Below are positions 47,641 through 57,116 of a stretch of 64,000 nucleotides of DNA, piece after piece. The notes beneath the pieces were generated by a model, which saw nothing but the letters and a program-made list of their open reading frames with translations, was not told the origin of the DNA and did not search any database. The position numbers and the translations under genes are program-made. The DNA lies in the NCBI RefSeq assembly GCF_030811685.1, contig NZ_JAUSRF010000001.1, positions 248,001-312,000 of the forward strand, written 5' to 3'. How positions within the stretch are numbered: position 1 is the first letter of the stretch; every line of letters starts with the position of its first letter. This DNA comes from Neorhizobium huautlense. GTDB taxonomy: Bacteria > Pseudomonadota > Alphaproteobacteria > Rhizobiales > Rhizobiaceae.

Positions 47641-48393
47641 TCAGCGCGCCAGCCAGCCACCATCGACCGGCAGAACCGTGCCATGCACGTAATCCGAAGC
47701 CTTGGATGCCAGGAATACCGCAGCACCGCCAAGCTCTGACGGCGTGCCCCAGCGACCGGCCGGGATACGCGCCAGAATGGCCTCGTTGCGATCCGGGTCT
47801 TCCCGTAGCGCTGTCGTGTTGTTGGTCGAAAAATAGCCCGGCGCGATGGCGTTGACATTGACGCCCTTGCCCGCCCATTCGCAGGCCAGCAGTTTTGTCA
47901 GCCCCGCCAGACCGCTTTTGGAGGCGGTATAGGACGGGATTCGGATACCGCCCTGGAAGGACAGGAGCGACGCGATGTTGATGATCTTGCCGCTGCCGCG
48001 TTCCAGCATGTGGCGGCCGGCCGCCTGTGACAGGAAGAACGCCGTCTTCAGGTTGACGTCGATGACGGCGTCCCAATCTTCCTCGGTGAAATCAACGGCA
48101 TCGGCCCTGCGGATGATGCCGGCATTGTTGACCAGGATGTCGAGCTTTCCGAAGGTGGAGATCGTCTCCGACACGATGCCCTTGACGGGTTCGATCGAAC
48201 CGAGATCCGCCTTGATGACATGAAAACCGGTGCCGGCTTTTTTGACCGCCGCCTCGGTTTCATCCATTGACGAGCGGCCGACGGCCACGATGGAGGCCCC
48301 GGCTTCGGCGAGCGCAATCGCGATCGCCTGGCCGATGCCGGTGTTTGCGCCGGTAACAACGGCCACCTGGCCGGAAAGATCGAACAAGGTCAT
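47641..48393 (-). CDS. kduD: 2-deoxy-D-gluconate 3-dehydrogenase KduD
   Basis: Short-chain dehydrogenase of 250 residues. Cofactor motif TGANTGIGQAI (residues 14-24), NNAGIIRR, and catalytic Ser with YTASKSG are clear; the C-terminus ends VDGGWLAR. KduD reduces 2,5-diketo-3-deoxygluconate to 2-keto-3-deoxygluconate in pectin and uronate breakdown. It follows kdgF and kduI on the same strand. Confidence 0.9.
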   Translation of the reverse strand: MTLFDLSGQVAVVTGANTGIGQAIAIALAEAGASIVAVGRSSMDETEAAVKKAGTGFHVIKADLGSIEPVKGIVSETISTFGKLDILVNNAGIIRRADAVDFTEEDWDAVIDVNLKTAFFLSQAAGRHMLERGSGKIINIASLLSFQGGIRIPSYTASKSGLAGLTKLLACEWAGKGVNVNAIAPGYFSTNNTTALREDPDRNEAILARIPAGRWGTPSELGGAAVFLASKASDYVHGTVLPVDGGWLAR

Positions 48394-48401
48394 CGATTAT
48401 C

Positions 48402-48740
48402 TCACTTCAGGAATTCGGCGCGATGCGGGGTGAAGACGTCGATCAGCCGTCCGGCTTCAAGCGCTTTCACGCCATGAACCAGATCCGGCGGCACGATGAA
48501 GCTGCCACCCTTGACGAGCGTTTCGGTGCGCCCGTCGATGGTGACTTCAAACGCGCCTTCCGCGACATAGCTTGCCTGGATGTGCGGGTGGTTATGTTTC
48601 GCACCGATGGCACCGGCCTCGAACACCACTTCCACCATCATCATTTCCGGCAGATAGGTCATGATGCGGCGGGTGACGCCCGGCTCCGGGCTCACCCATT
48701 CGGCGCCCTCGGCCGAGACGAACAGATCACTCGATGACAT
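48402..48740 (-). CDS. kdgF: Cupin protein, KdgF-like
   Basis: Small single-domain cupin of 112 residues. Metal ligands are visible in GAIGAKHNHPHIQASYVAEG and in the second motif PPDLVHGVKALE. KdgF proteins speed the ring opening of unsaturated uronates released from pectin or alginate. Its place between kduI and kduD, with short gaps of 8 to 9 bases, supports this role. Confidence 0.85.
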   Translation of the reverse strand: MSSSDLFVSAEGAEWVSPEPGVTRRIMTYLPEMMMVEVVFEAGAIGAKHNHPHIQASYVAEGAFEVTIDGRTETLVKGGSFIVPPDLVHGVKALEAGRLIDVFTPHRAEFLK

Positions 48741-48749
48741 GATCGCGCC

Positions 48750-49592
48750 TCACTTCAGGTCTTCGATGGCGACCGGATCGACATCGGTATAATCGACATT
48801 GTCACCGGCCATGGCCCAGATGAACGTGTAGCTGGACGTGCCGGCACCCGAGTGGATCGACCAGCCCGGCGACAGGATGGCCTCTTCGTTCTTGACGATC
48901 AGGTGGCGGGTTTCATCCGGCTCGCCCATCAGGTGAATGACGCGCGCCTTTTCCGGCAGGTCGAAATAGAGATAGGCTTCCATGCGGCGGTCATGGATAT
49001 GGCAGGGCATGGTGTTCCAGACCGAACCTTCGGCAAGCGTGGTCATGCCGACAACGAGCTGGCAGGTCTTTGCGCCTTCCGGGTGGATGAACTGGAAGAT
49101 CGAACGTTCATTGCTGGTGGCCTGCGATCCGAGATCGATACGCTTGGCATCGGAAATGCCGATATGCTGTGCCGGATGCTTGAAATGCGCAGGCGCGCTG
49201 AGCAGATAGAACTTTGCCGGGTTGGCGGCGTCGTCCGAGGCGAAAGTGACCGAGGAACCGAGACCGGCATAAACCATGTCACGCGTGCCGGCGGCAAACT
49301 TTTCACCATCGACGGTAACAGAACCCGCACCGCCGATATTGACGGCGATCAGTTCGCGGCGGGCAAGCAGCTTGTCGGTGCCGGCCGGCTTGATGGTTTC
49401 CAGTTCGAGCGGCGAAGATGTCGGCGTCGCGCCACCGACGATCATGCGGTCGTAATTGGTGTAATGCAGCTGGATGCGGCCATCCACGAAAAGCGGCGGC
49501 AGCAGGAAATGGTCACGCAGTTGCGCCGTGTTGAAACCGGCTGCCGTCATCGGGTCGATGGCGAAGCGATTGGTATAATCGGTGTGACTCAT
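48750..49592 (-). CDS. kduI: 5-keto-4-deoxyuronate isomerase KduI
   Basis: Isomerase of 280 residues that converts 4-deoxy-5-threo-hexosulose uronate into 2,5-diketo-3-deoxygluconate. The zinc site lies in NTMPCHIHDRRMEAYLYFDL (HxH and Glu), and GWSIHSGAGTSSYTFIW holds another ligand. Start 49592 has TGGGAGATAAC directly upstream; an in-frame ATG at 49604 is less likely. It is first in the kduI-kdgF-kduD operon. Confidence 0.92.
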   Translation of the reverse strand: MSHTDYTNRFAIDPMTAAGFNTAQLRDHFLLPPLFVDGRIQLHYTNYDRMIVGGATPTSSPLELETIKPAGTDKLLARRELIAVNIGGAGSVTVDGEKFAAGTRDMVYAGLGSSVTFASDDAANPAKFYLLSAPAHFKHPAQHIGISDAKRIDLGSQATSNERSIFQFIHPEGAKTCQLVVGMTTLAEGSVWNTMPCHIHDRRMEAYLYFDLPEKARVIHLMGEPDETRHLIVKNEEAILSPGWSIHSGAGTSSYTFIWAMAGDNVDYTDVDPVAIEDLK

Positions 49593-49816
49593 GTTATCTC
49601 CCAAAACTCCTCAAGTTGAAGTCATCATACATATTGACGAAACGCATACAACATGCGGCTCCTAAAATTTGCTGTCTACCATCTGCATGTCATTGCCAAA
49701 GCCAGACATTTCAACATTTTTCGATGAAATAAAAAATGCGAAACGCTATGAGCGCTTGCAAACAAATCGTGTTATTGCTGTCATGAATTTGTCTATTTTG
49801 ATATGAAGCAGGCCAG

Positions 49817-50608
49817 ATGAAGCACCCCGACATCGCATCCAGCTCTCAGGAACCCGGCAATGCCCGACGCCAGAAACTGTCGGATCGAATTGTCGTTGCG
49901 CTGCGACGGGATTTTCTGTCGGGCCAGGTCGACATCGGCCAGAAACTGCCGACGGAAACCCAGCTTGCCGATGATTTCGAGGTAAGCCGGACTGTCGTGC
50001 GCGAAGCGATTGCCACTCTGGTGGCCGATGGGCTGCTGGAAACCCGGCAGGGTGCCGGCATGTTCGTTCTGAAACACCAGATGACTGCCCCGACACAGGT
50101 CACCGCAACAGCCAAGGCGGTCGATCAGTCCGGCAACATCTCTCATGCACTGAACGTGCTGGAAGTGCGCATCGCGCTGGAAATGGAAAGTGCTGCCCTT
50201 GCCGCCACCCGCCGCAGTGCCTCGCAAGAGGCACAGATTCAGGAACGGTTTTTCGAATTCGAACATCTGCTGAAACAGGGAGAGCCAACCGGCGCTGCCG
50301 ACTTCGCCTTTCACCGGGCGATCGCCGAAGCGACCAACAATGCCTTTTACGTGGAAGTGCTGGATTCGCTCGGCAGCCGCACCATTCCCTGCGACGTGAC
50401 CTCGCCTTATGCCACGGAGGACGTGCTGTCCTTCACCTATCAGGCCGGCCTGCAACGCGAGCATCTGGCGATCCTGAACGCGATTTCGGCCGGCGATGCG
50501 GCGGCGGCGCGCGATGCCATGCGCGCGCATCTGGCCGCCAGCCAGGAGCGTTATCGCCAGCGCCTGCAGGAACGGCGCACGCGTTACCTGAACGATCAGA
50601 CCGTGTGA
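49817..50608 (+). CDS. FadR-subfamily GntR regulator, likely of uronate genes
   Basis: Regulator of 263 residues. The winged helix spans residues about 18-85 ([20 protein letters not shown]), and the FCD domain has [17 protein letters not shown] and [10 protein letters not shown] with the His/Asp metal site. It is divergent from kduI across 224 bases and is the natural candidate to control that operon (KdgR-like role). Its stop overlaps the convergent rutF stop by 13 bases. The ligand, perhaps 2-keto-3-deoxygluconate, is inference. Confidence 0.85.
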   Translation: MKHPDIASSSQEPGNARRQKLSDRIVVALRRDFLSGQVDIGQKLPTETQLADDFEVSRTVVREAIATLVADGLLETRQGAGMFVLKHQMTAPTQVTATAKAVDQSGNISHALNVLEVRIALEMESAALAATRRSASQEAQIQERFFEFEHLLKQGEPTGAADFAFHRAIAEATNNAFYVEVLDSLGSRTIPCDVTSPYATEDVLSFTYQAGLQREHLAILNAISAGDAAAARDAMRAHLAASQERYRQRLQERRTRYLNDQTV

Positions 50609-51117
50609 TAGGCGCGGTTCAGGTAGATCAGTGATTTGCCGCCATCGCTCACCTGACTATCGAGCACGCGGCAGATGAGGATATCGTGGCTGTGGCCGTC
50701 GGCGACCGAGGTGATCTCGCAATCGAATGAGGCCAGGGCTCCATCCAGTGCAAGACTGCCGCTCGGCAATTCCGTCCATGACGCGCCGGCAAACCGCTGC
50801 TCGACCGGGGTCTTGCCGCCAAAAAGCCGGCTGAGGTCCTGATGGTCGGCAGAAAGCACGTTGACGCAAAGCGTGCCATTGCCCTTGACCGGCCAATAGG
50901 CACTCGACGTCTTGTTGAGGCAGACAAGCAGGGTCGGCGGATTGTCGGAGACGCTGCAGACGGCGGTGGCAGCAAAACCGGCGCGACCGGCAGCGCCCGA
51001 CGTGGTGACGATGTGTACGGCAGCACCAAGCTTTGCCATGGCGTTGCGGTATTCTTCACGCCGCACATTTTCGATGTCTTCCGGCACGTCCGATAAAGCC
51101 TGCCCCTGCATGCTCAT
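50596..51117 (-). CDS. rutF: RutF flavin reductase
   Basis: FMN reductase of 173 residues in the flavin-reductase-like (HpaC) family. Motifs are [40 protein letters not shown] and the C-terminal [16 protein letters not shown]. It supplies reduced FMN to RutA. It starts in a 4-base overlap with rutE and is the last gene of the rut operon in the window. Confidence 0.92.
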   Translation of the reverse strand: MSMQGQALSDVPEDIENVRREEYRNAMAKLGAAVHIVTTSGAAGRAGFAATAVCSVSDNPPTLLVCLNKTSSAYWPVKGNGTLCVNVLSADHQDLSRLFGGKTPVEQRFAGASWTELPSGSLALDGALASFDCEITSVADGHSHDILICRVLDSQVSDGGKSLIYLNRAYHTV

Positions 51118-51710
51118 TCTCCGAGGATCCGGCAGGCGTCATCGAAATCGAGGCGCGGCAGGCGATCGAACACTTTTGACGGATCGCCATGACCGAGATT
51201 GATGAGAAAATTCGACTTCCACGTCGTGCCGGCAAAAAACTCGGCATCGACCTTGGCCTTGTCGAAACCGGACATCGGACCGGTATCGAGTCCGAGGGCA
51301 CGGGCGGCAAGGATGAGATAGGCGGCCTGTAGCGTGCCGTTGCGAAAGGCAGTTTCTTCTGCCGCCGCCGGGCTGGACGTGAACCAGCTGCGAGCATCCG
51401 CATGCGGGAAAAGCTCTGGCAGTTTTTCGTAGAATTCGCCGTCATAGGCGGCAATCACCGTTACCGGTGCAGCCATGGTCTTTTCCAGATTGCCGGAGGA
51501 CAAGGCGGGCTTCAGCCGCTCCTTGGCAGCCGGGCCCTTTACGAAGACAAAACGCGCCGGCGAGCAATTGGCAGATGTCGGACCCATCTTCGCGAGATCA
51601 TAGAGCTTCTTCAGCACCTCGTCCGACATATCGCCGGGCAACCAGCCATTCTGGGTACGGGCTGAGAAAAACAGCGTATCGAGTGCCTGCTGGTCAAGAC
51701 TATTCGTCAT
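51114..51710 (-). CDS. rutE: RutE malonic semialdehyde reductase
   Basis: Nitroreductase-fold protein of 198 residues. It opens [20 protein letters not shown] and has [14 protein letters not shown] and [20 protein letters not shown]. RutE reduces malonic semialdehyde, formed late in uracil breakdown, to 3-hydroxypropionate. It sits between rutD and rutF. Confidence 0.92.
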   Translation of the reverse strand: MTNSLDQQALDTLFFSARTQNGWLPGDMSDEVLKKLYDLAKMGPTSANCSPARFVFVKGPAAKERLKPALSSGNLEKTMAAPVTVIAAYDGEFYEKLPELFPHADARSWFTSSPAAAEETAFRNGTLQAAYLILAARALGLDTGPMSGFDKAKVDAEFFAGTTWKSNFLINLGHGDPSKVFDRLPRLDFDDACRILGE

Positions 51711-51725
51711 TGGAAATCCTGAAAT

Positions 51726-52505
51726 CTATCGATCGTTGAGGAAGGAAAGCATGGCGGCGTTAAAAGCCTGCGGGTCCACGACATTGACGGCATGGGCACC
51801 GAATTCGAAAAGGGCAAGCGTGGCATCCGGCAGAGCACGGCCAAGTTGAAGCGAACGGCTATAGGGTACCAGCATATCATCCTTCGTGGCGACCACCAGC
51901 GTGGGCGCCGTCACATCGCCAAGCCGGTCCTCGATATCGAATGCCCTCAATGCTGCGATGCGGCGTAGAATATTCTCCCTTCCCTGAAAATGCGAAAGCG
52001 CATGTTTTTCTTCTTCTTCCATTCGCGCGGAATTTTCTGCCATCCAGATGGCCGGATAGAGAAACAATGGCTGCGCCTTGACGAAAGCCGGCACGCCGGA
52101 GTTTTCGAGAAGCGCGATACGCACGTCGAAACAACGCCCGGAATGCGGATCGGCCTTGGCCCAGGCATTGATGAGGACGATCTTTTCGATGCGCTCGGGA
52201 AAACGCAACGCAAGGTCGAGGCCAACCAGACCACCGAACGCGTGCCCCATGAAACTGAATGAGGTCAGCCCCAACCCTGATGCGATCTCCATGACCTCAT
52301 CGGCCATGTCGCTGATCGAATAACCTTCCGGCACCTCGCCCGGCGAACGGCCGGTGCCGAAATGATCATAGGTGACGACGCGGAACCGCGCCTTCAGCGC
52401 CTCCATCTGCGGCGCCCAATAGGCGGCACTGCCGCCGAGGCCCGACGACAGAATGATCGTCGAGGCATCGGCAGCATCGGAACCACGCACATCGAAATGC
52501 AGCAT
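51726..52505 (-). CDS. rutD: RutD alpha/beta hydrolase
   Basis: Alpha/beta-hydrolase of 259 residues, thought to speed carbamate or aminoacrylate hydrolysis in the Rut pathway. The nucleophile elbow reads GHAFGG, with Ala in the usual Ser place; the E. coli protein has Ala too, so this is a family feature. Other marks are SSGLGGSAAYWAPQM and QPLFLYPAIWMAENSA. Start 52505 lies 4 bases after rutC; a longer frame begins inside rutC and was rejected. Confidence 0.9.
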   Translation of the reverse strand: MLHFDVRGSDAADASTIILSSGLGGSAAYWAPQMEALKARFRVVTYDHFGTGRSPGEVPEGYSISDMADEVMEIASGLGLTSFSFMGHAFGGLVGLDLALRFPERIEKIVLINAWAKADPHSGRCFDVRIALLENSGVPAFVKAQPLFLYPAIWMAENSARMEEEEKHALSHFQGRENILRRIAALRAFDIEDRLGDVTAPTLVVATKDDMLVPYSRSLQLGRALPDATLALFEFGAHAVNVVDPQAFNAAMLSFLNDR

Positions 52506-52509
52506 GCCG

Positions 52510-52896
52510 TTATTTCCCGATATGCGCCACAGTGGCGATTTCGACCAGCGCATCCGGCTTTACCAGCCCGCATTGGATGCAATACCGCGCCGGTTTGTCG
52601 CCCGGAAAATACTCGGCATAAACGGTATTCACCGCCTGATAATTGGCCCAGTCAGTAATAAAAATGTGGTTCATGGTGACATCCTCCATCGTGCCGCCGG
52701 CGGTTTCGATCACCGACTTGATGACCTCCAGCACATGGCGGGTCTGGGCACCTGCATCACCGATATGGACGACGTCATTGTTCTTGTCGAAAGGCAGCGT
52801 GCCCGAGACATACACGACGCCATCGGCAAGCGTACCGGGCGAATAGGGCGCAATCGGCTTTTGGGTGCCTTCCGGCACGATGATCGTTTTCGGCAT
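52510..52896 (-). CDS. rutC: RutC aminoacrylate deaminase
   Basis: RidA/YjgF-family protein of 128 residues with [20 protein letters not shown] and the catalytic Arg region [19 protein letters not shown]. In the Rut pathway it turns 3-aminoacrylate into malonic semialdehyde. It is flanked by rutB and rutD on the same strand. Confidence 0.92.
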   Translation of the reverse strand: MPKTIIVPEGTQKPIAPYSPGTLADGVVYVSGTLPFDKNNDVVHIGDAGAQTRHVLEVIKSVIETAGGTMEDVTMNHIFITDWANYQAVNTVYAEYFPGDKPARYCIQCGLVKPDALVEIATVAHIGK

Positions 52897-52924
52897 TTTT
52901 CCTCTCCTCTTTTATCGGTTTTGA

Positions 52925-53659
52925 TCAGGCATCCGCCGGGGCGGCTTGCGAAATGACAGCGCAGAAATCGTTGACGGTGGCGACCCAGCCGAAAAATTTC
53001 TCGACATTGTAGACGGTGGCCTGCTGGATGAAGTCCGGCCCCAGATGGTGCGTGGCGTCTTCCAGCATCACCCCGAAATATTCGAGGTGAAAGGCATCGC
53101 GCAGCGAGCTTTCCACGCAGACATTGGTGGCGATACCGACAAAGACCAGATTGCGGATGCCGCGGGCGCGCAAGACGCTGTCCATATTGGTATTGAAGAA
53201 GCCGCTGTAACGGGTTTTCGGCACCAGAATGTCGCCCGGCTGCGGCTGCAGCTCGTCGACGATAGCATAGTCCCAGGTGCCTTTGGCGAGAAGCTGCCCC
53301 TGCAGATCCGGGTTGGCGCGCATGTGTTTCAGCGCATTCGACTTGTGCCAGTTGGGCGAACCGGGGCCACCGGCCTCGACGTAATCCTTGTCCCAGCCGT
53401 TCTGGAAATAGATCACTTGCACGCCATTGGCGCGCGCCGCATCCAGCGTCTTCTTGATGTTGTCGATCGTGCCCTTGGCGCCGGAAATGTCGAAGCCGGC
53501 AAGATCGACATAACCGCCCTCTGTCGAATAGGCATTCTGCATATCGACCACGACGACAGCCGTTTCCGACGGTTTTAGCGTGATCGGCTCCGGCCGCGCC
53601 GGCAGAGTAACACTTTCCGACCGGCTGGCCGGCGCCTGATATCCTGCCACCACGCTCAT
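52925..53659 (-). CDS. rutB: RutB ureidoacrylate amidohydrolase
   Basis: Isochorismatase-like hydrolase of 244 residues. The catalytic triad shows as Asp in [15 protein letters not shown], Lys in [11 protein letters not shown] and Cys in [16 protein letters not shown]. It cleaves the ureidoacrylate product of RutA to aminoacrylate and carbamate. Its start overlaps the rutA stop by 4 bases. Confidence 0.93.
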   Translation of the reverse strand: MSVVAGYQAPASRSESVTLPARPEPITLKPSETAVVVVDMQNAYSTEGGYVDLAGFDISGAKGTIDNIKKTLDAARANGVQVIYFQNGWDKDYVEAGGPGSPNWHKSNALKHMRANPDLQGQLLAKGTWDYAIVDELQPQPGDILVPKTRYSGFFNTNMDSVLRARGIRNLVFVGIATNVCVESSLRDAFHLEYFGVMLEDATHHLGPDFIQQATVYNVEKFFGWVATVNDFCAVISQAAPADA

Positions 53660-54747
53660 TCCGCCGCCTCCAGCGCCGGCTTGATATGCTGGCGGCTTTT
53701 CATCAGCGGCTGCACATATCTGCCGAACTTTTCGATGCCCTCGACAAAATCATCGAAGGTGAGCATGACACCGCCGGTGCCGGGCACTTCCGCCATCTCG
53801 TCCAGCATGGCCGCCACTTCCTCGTAGGAGCCGATCAGCGTGCCCATGTTGATGTTGACCGCCGACACCGGATTGGACATGTGCCGCACATTGGTATCGG
53901 CGCCGGATTTGGTATCGGCAGCACTTTGCAGACCGAGCCACTGGATGGCTGCCTGATCGGCACCCGCCTTGTAATGCTCCCACTTGGCGAGGGCGGCTTC
54001 CGTCGTCTCTTCCGCAAGGATCATTGTCAGCACGAAGGAGCGCACATCGCGGCCGGTCTTTTCGGTTGCTGCCAGCAGGCGCTCATTGGTCGGCGCGAAC
54101 GCCTTTGGCGTGTTGATGCCGACGCCGAAACAAAAACTGTAATCGGCAAACTCAGCCGAAAACGCCATGCCGGCATTGGAGGAACCGGCGCAGATGAGTT
54201 TGACGTCCCCTTCCGGCACCGGCTTCATGTGGCAATCTTCCATCTGAAAGTATTTGCCCTTCAGGTCAGACTGTCCGGTCGTGAGAAGTTCCTTCAGCAC
54301 GGTCGTGTATTCAGCAAGATAGGCGTAGCGATCGCCAAAATAATCGTCGCCCGGCCACAGGCCCATCTGGCTGTATTCCGGCCGCTGCCAGCCGGTGACG
54401 AGATTGACGCCGAAACGGCCGCCCGAAATACTGTCGATGGTGGTGGCCATGCGCGCGACGATGGCCGGCGGCATGACCAGCGTTGCGGCAGTGCCGAAGA
54501 GCTTGATCTTCGAGGTGACGGCGGCGAGGCCTGCCATCAGCGTAAAAGATTCCAGATTGTAGTCCCAGAACTCCGTCTTGCCGCCGAAACCGCGCAGCTT
54601 GATCATCGAAAGCGCGAAATCAAAACCGTATTTTTCAGCCGTCAGCGTGATGTCCTTGTTGAGCGCAAAGGACGGTTTGTATTGTGGCGCGTTTTCCGAA
54701 AGCAGCCAGCCATTGTTGCCGATGGGGATAAAAACACCGATTTCCAT
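53656..54747 (-). CDS. rutA: RutA pyrimidine monooxygenase
   Basis: Flavin-dependent luciferase-fold monooxygenase of 363 residues that opens the uracil ring. Family features are [20 protein letters not shown] at the N-terminus, [40 protein letters not shown] and [17 protein letters not shown]. Start 54747 has AAGGAG seven bases upstream, better than 54798. It heads the rutABCDEF operon, behind a sigma-54-like promoter. No rutG permease or rutR repressor gene is in the window. Confidence 0.94.
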   Translation of the reverse strand: MEIGVFIPIGNNGWLLSENAPQYKPSFALNKDITLTAEKYGFDFALSMIKLRGFGGKTEFWDYNLESFTLMAGLAAVTSKIKLFGTAATLVMPPAIVARMATTIDSISGGRFGVNLVTGWQRPEYSQMGLWPGDDYFGDRYAYLAEYTTVLKELLTTGQSDLKGKYFQMEDCHMKPVPEGDVKLICAGSSNAGMAFSAEFADYSFCFGVGINTPKAFAPTNERLLAATEKTGRDVRSFVLTMILAEETTEAALAKWEHYKAGADQAAIQWLGLQSAADTKSGADTNVRHMSNPVSAVNINMGTLIGSYEEVAAMLDEMAEVPGTGGVMLTFDDFVEGIEKFGRYVQPLMKSRQHIKPALEAAE

Positions 54748-54793
54748 CTCATGCTCCTTCCAATTGACCTTGAGGTTCTGTCGGGAAGGAATT

Positions 54794-54810
54794 TGCAAAC
54801 GTCATGCCAG
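54794..54810 (-). promoter_or_regulatory. Sigma-54 promoter of the rut operon
   Basis: Read on the minus strand, CTGGCATGACGTTTGCA matches the -24/-12 consensus TGGCAYG-N4-TTGCW. The invariant GG (54808-54807) and GC (54796-54795) are spaced by exactly ten bases. This puts the transcription start about 36 bases before the rutA ATG. Nitrogen control through NtrC and sigma-54 is known for rut in E. coli. Confidence 0.75.
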
Positions 54811-54882
54811 ATCAAAATAGTGCAGCAATGTCATTGACTTGGATTGCCAGCAAAATCTTGGGTCGAAGCGCCTCTCAAATTT

Positions 54883-54898
54883 TTGACCATTCGGTAAA
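54883..54898. promoter_or_regulatory. Candidate RutR box
   Basis: TTGACCATTCGGTAAA matches the RutR palindrome TTGACCA-N2-TGGTCAA at 12 of 14 fixed bases, with a perfect left arm. It lies about 75 bases upstream of the rut -24 element. RutR responds to uracil in enterobacteria; whether it binds here is unproven. Confidence 0.45.
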
Positions 54899-55107
54899 TT
54901 TTTGAAGCAGTTTTGCCCATTGGCTGGGCAGGGCATGAGAATTTTCACGCCACAACAATGACACCGCCCAAACAGAAATTAACATTTGCAAAGACTTGTC
55001 GATTTTCAGCCGCGCCTAACGGATAGGCGGCACATATCTGGACCTGCTGCGTTAACCGATCTACACACCAAAGTCGGCACTTCCGGCCGGCAACAAGGAC
55101 GGACCCG

Positions 55108-55812
55108 ATGTCCATGCGCAATCGCCTGCTGGCGTCTCTCAGCCCCGATGATCTTGAGGCCGTCAGGCCTTGGCTGGAAGACATGCCGCTGCCGCAGAAG
55201 CTGGAGCTTTCGCTGCCGGGCGAAGAAACCGTCTATTGTTATTTTCCGACAGATGGCATCGGCTCGACCGTCATCGTGTCACCGGAAGGCAACCAGACCG
55301 AGATCGGTGTTTTTGGCCGCGAGGGCATGAGCCCGGCCTCCGCCGTGCTGGGCGCCACCAGCAATCCCTATCGCGTCGTCATGCAGGTCGGTGGCCGTGG
55401 TTACCGTATCGCGCGGACCAAGCTGATCGAACTGATGGAAGAACGCCCTGCCCTGCACCGGCTGCTGTTGCGCTGGGCGCAGGTCTTTACCGCGCAGGCG
55501 GCAACGACAGCCCTTTCAAATGCCGTGCATTCCGTCGATGAACGGCTGGCCCGCTGGGTGCTGATGTGCCACGACCGGCTGGGCGGTGACGAGATGTCCC
55601 TGACCCACGAATTCCTGTCGATCATGCTGGCCGTGCGGCGCCCGAGCGTGACGACTGCGCTGCATGTGCTGGAGGGCAACAAGCTGATCTATTCGCACCG
55701 CGCCAACATCATCGTGCGGGACCGGGAGGGGCTGGAGGCCTTTGCCAGCGATGCCTACGGGGTGAGCGAACATGAATATGCACGGCTGCTGGGCGATTTT
55801 CGCGAACGTTGA
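55108..55812 (+). CDS. Crp/Fnr-family transcriptional regulator A
   Basis: Regulator of 234 residues. The N-terminal effector domain is a cyclic-nucleotide-like fold with TVIVSPEGNQTEIGVFGREG, and the C-terminal Crp-type winged helix is SLTHEFLSIMLAVRRPSVTT. It has no Fnr-type N-terminal cysteine cluster, so it is not an oxygen-sensing Fnr. It is a close paralogue of the gene at 56380, with almost identical DNA-binding helices. Effector and targets are unknown. Confidence 0.88.
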   Translation: MSMRNRLLASLSPDDLEAVRPWLEDMPLPQKLELSLPGEETVYCYFPTDGIGSTVIVSPEGNQTEIGVFGREGMSPASAVLGATSNPYRVVMQVGGRGYRIARTKLIELMEERPALHRLLLRWAQVFTAQAATTALSNAVHSVDERLARWVLMCHDRLGGDEMSLTHEFLSIMLAVRRPSVTTALHVLEGNKLIYSHRANIIVRDREGLEAFASDAYGVSEHEYARLLGDFRER

Positions 55813-55819
55813 GCAGCCT

Positions 55820-56203
55820 TCAGGTCCGGATGCCGGCCGGCTGTGCGGTGGCCAATACCGTTTCCACGAAAACATCAGGATCGCTCGGCTTGTCGAGCCA
55901 TGGCATGCCGTCGATCAGGGCATGATCGACAGTGTCCGGCATGGGCACGGCGGAGTGAACGACACAGGGAATACGCCGCTCTTTCGCGAGCTCCAGAATG
56001 GATAGACTGGCGCCATCGCTCAAGTGATAATCGACGATGATCACCGATGGCGATGCATTCTCAAGCCATGACAGCCCCTCCTCCACCGATCGCAGGCAGA
56101 TCACCTCACGCATTCCGGCCCCCAGCAGCATATCCTCGAGATCCAGCGCGATCAGCGGCTGATCTTCGAGAAGCAGGACGGGTCGGTTCAGTGGTACATG
56201 CAT
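55820..56203 (-). CDS. Single-domain response regulator receiver
   Basis: Receiver-only protein of 127 residues: acidic pair in LLLEDQPLIALDLEDML, phospho-acceptor Asp in VIIVDYHLSDGAS, conserved Lys in PWLDKPSDPDVF. It lies antisense between two Crp/Fnr paralogues. ATG 56203 begins a normal receiver N-terminus; the much longer upstream frame is Arg/Ser-rich shadow sequence. No kinase is adjacent. Confidence 0.8.
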   Translation of the reverse strand: MHVPLNRPVLLLEDQPLIALDLEDMLLGAGMREVICLRSVEEGLSWLENASPSVIIVDYHLSDGASLSILELAKERRIPCVVHSAVPMPDTVDHALIDGMPWLDKPSDPDVFVETVLATAQPAGIRT

Positions 56204-56379
56204 GAGCTCGGCCGATTTGAGGTTGAGAAGTAATGTAACGTTCTCAAAGCCGATAATCTGTTTATGTCTGATACCGTACCGACTTGTTCTGCCGGGTTGC
56301 CTGCCGGAATCTATGACCATAGATGGAACAAACGAAGGGCAGTCGCCGTTTCGGAGAGCACTGCATTCGGGAATGATTG

Positions 56380-57096
56380 ATGGGCGAGATTCGGCAAGAC
56401 ATGGTTCGGAACAATCTGCTCCGATTGATGTCCGCCGACAGTTTTGGCCGGCTGCGCGGCGACCTCGAATGGGTTGAGCTGCCCCGCGCCTTCGAATTGT
56501 CCCGCCCGAATGAAGCCTGCCCTTACGCCTATTTTCCGGAAGCCGGCATCGCCTCGATCGTGGCGAAATCCCCCGAAGGTCAGCAGACCGAAATCGGCGT
56601 GATCGGCCGCGACGGCATGACACCGGCTTCGCTGGTGCTCGATGCCGGCCATGATCCCTATTCGATCTTCATGCAGGTTCAGGGTGAGGCCTACCGCATT
56701 CCCTATGCGAGCCTGCAGGCGCTCATTCACGAAGATCGCGACCTGCACGGCCTGCTGGCGCGGTATGCGCAGGCGCTGGCAGTACAAAGCGCCTATACCG
56801 CGCTCTCCAATGCCGTGCATCATATCGACGAGCGTCTGGCCCGTTGGATCCTGATGTGCCACGACCGCAGCGATGGCAACGAGATCAGCCTCACCCACGA
56901 ATTCCTGTCGATCATGCTGGCGGTGCGCCGCCCGAGCGTGACCACGGCGCTGCACATGCTGGAAGGCAAGAAGCTGATCTATTCCGAACGCGGCGTCATC
57001 ATCGTGCGTGACCGCGCAGCCCTGGAAGCCTTCGCGCATGACGTTTATGGCGAATGCGAGAAGGAATACGAGCGGCTGATCGGCACTCGGCCCTGA
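56380..57096 (+). CDS. Crp/Fnr-family transcriptional regulator B
   Basis: Regulator of 238 residues, paralogous to the one at 55108. The effector domain has ASIVAKSPEGQQTEIGVIGR and the HTH SLTHEFLSIMLAVRRPSVTT is identical in protein sequence to its paralogue. It lacks an Fnr cysteine cluster. The start could be ATG 56380, a TTG just before it, or ATG 56401. The two proteins probably bind very similar DNA sites. Confidence 0.86.
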   Translation: MGEIRQDMVRNNLLRLMSADSFGRLRGDLEWVELPRAFELSRPNEACPYAYFPEAGIASIVAKSPEGQQTEIGVIGRDGMTPASLVLDAGHDPYSIFMQVQGEAYRIPYASLQALIHEDRDLHGLLARYAQALAVQSAYTALSNAVHHIDERLARWILMCHDRSDGNEISLTHEFLSIMLAVRRPSVTTALHMLEGKKLIYSERGVIIVRDRAALEAFAHDVYGECEKEYERLIGTRP

Positions 57097-57116
57097 GGGC
57101 CACGCACCGCATTTTC

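Larger units (their letters stand above)
54748..55107. promoter_or_regulatory. Divergent intergenic region between rutA and a Crp-type gene
   Basis: No gene is seen in this 360-base gap. It carries the sigma-54 promoter of rut, the RutR-like palindrome at 54883-54898 and presumably the promoter of the Crp/Fnr gene that starts at 55108. Confidence 0.6.

Noticed and set aside
51726..52505. RutD thought inactive because GHSxG reads GHAFG
   Set aside because: The E. coli RutD also has Ala at this place, so it is a family trait and not a defect.
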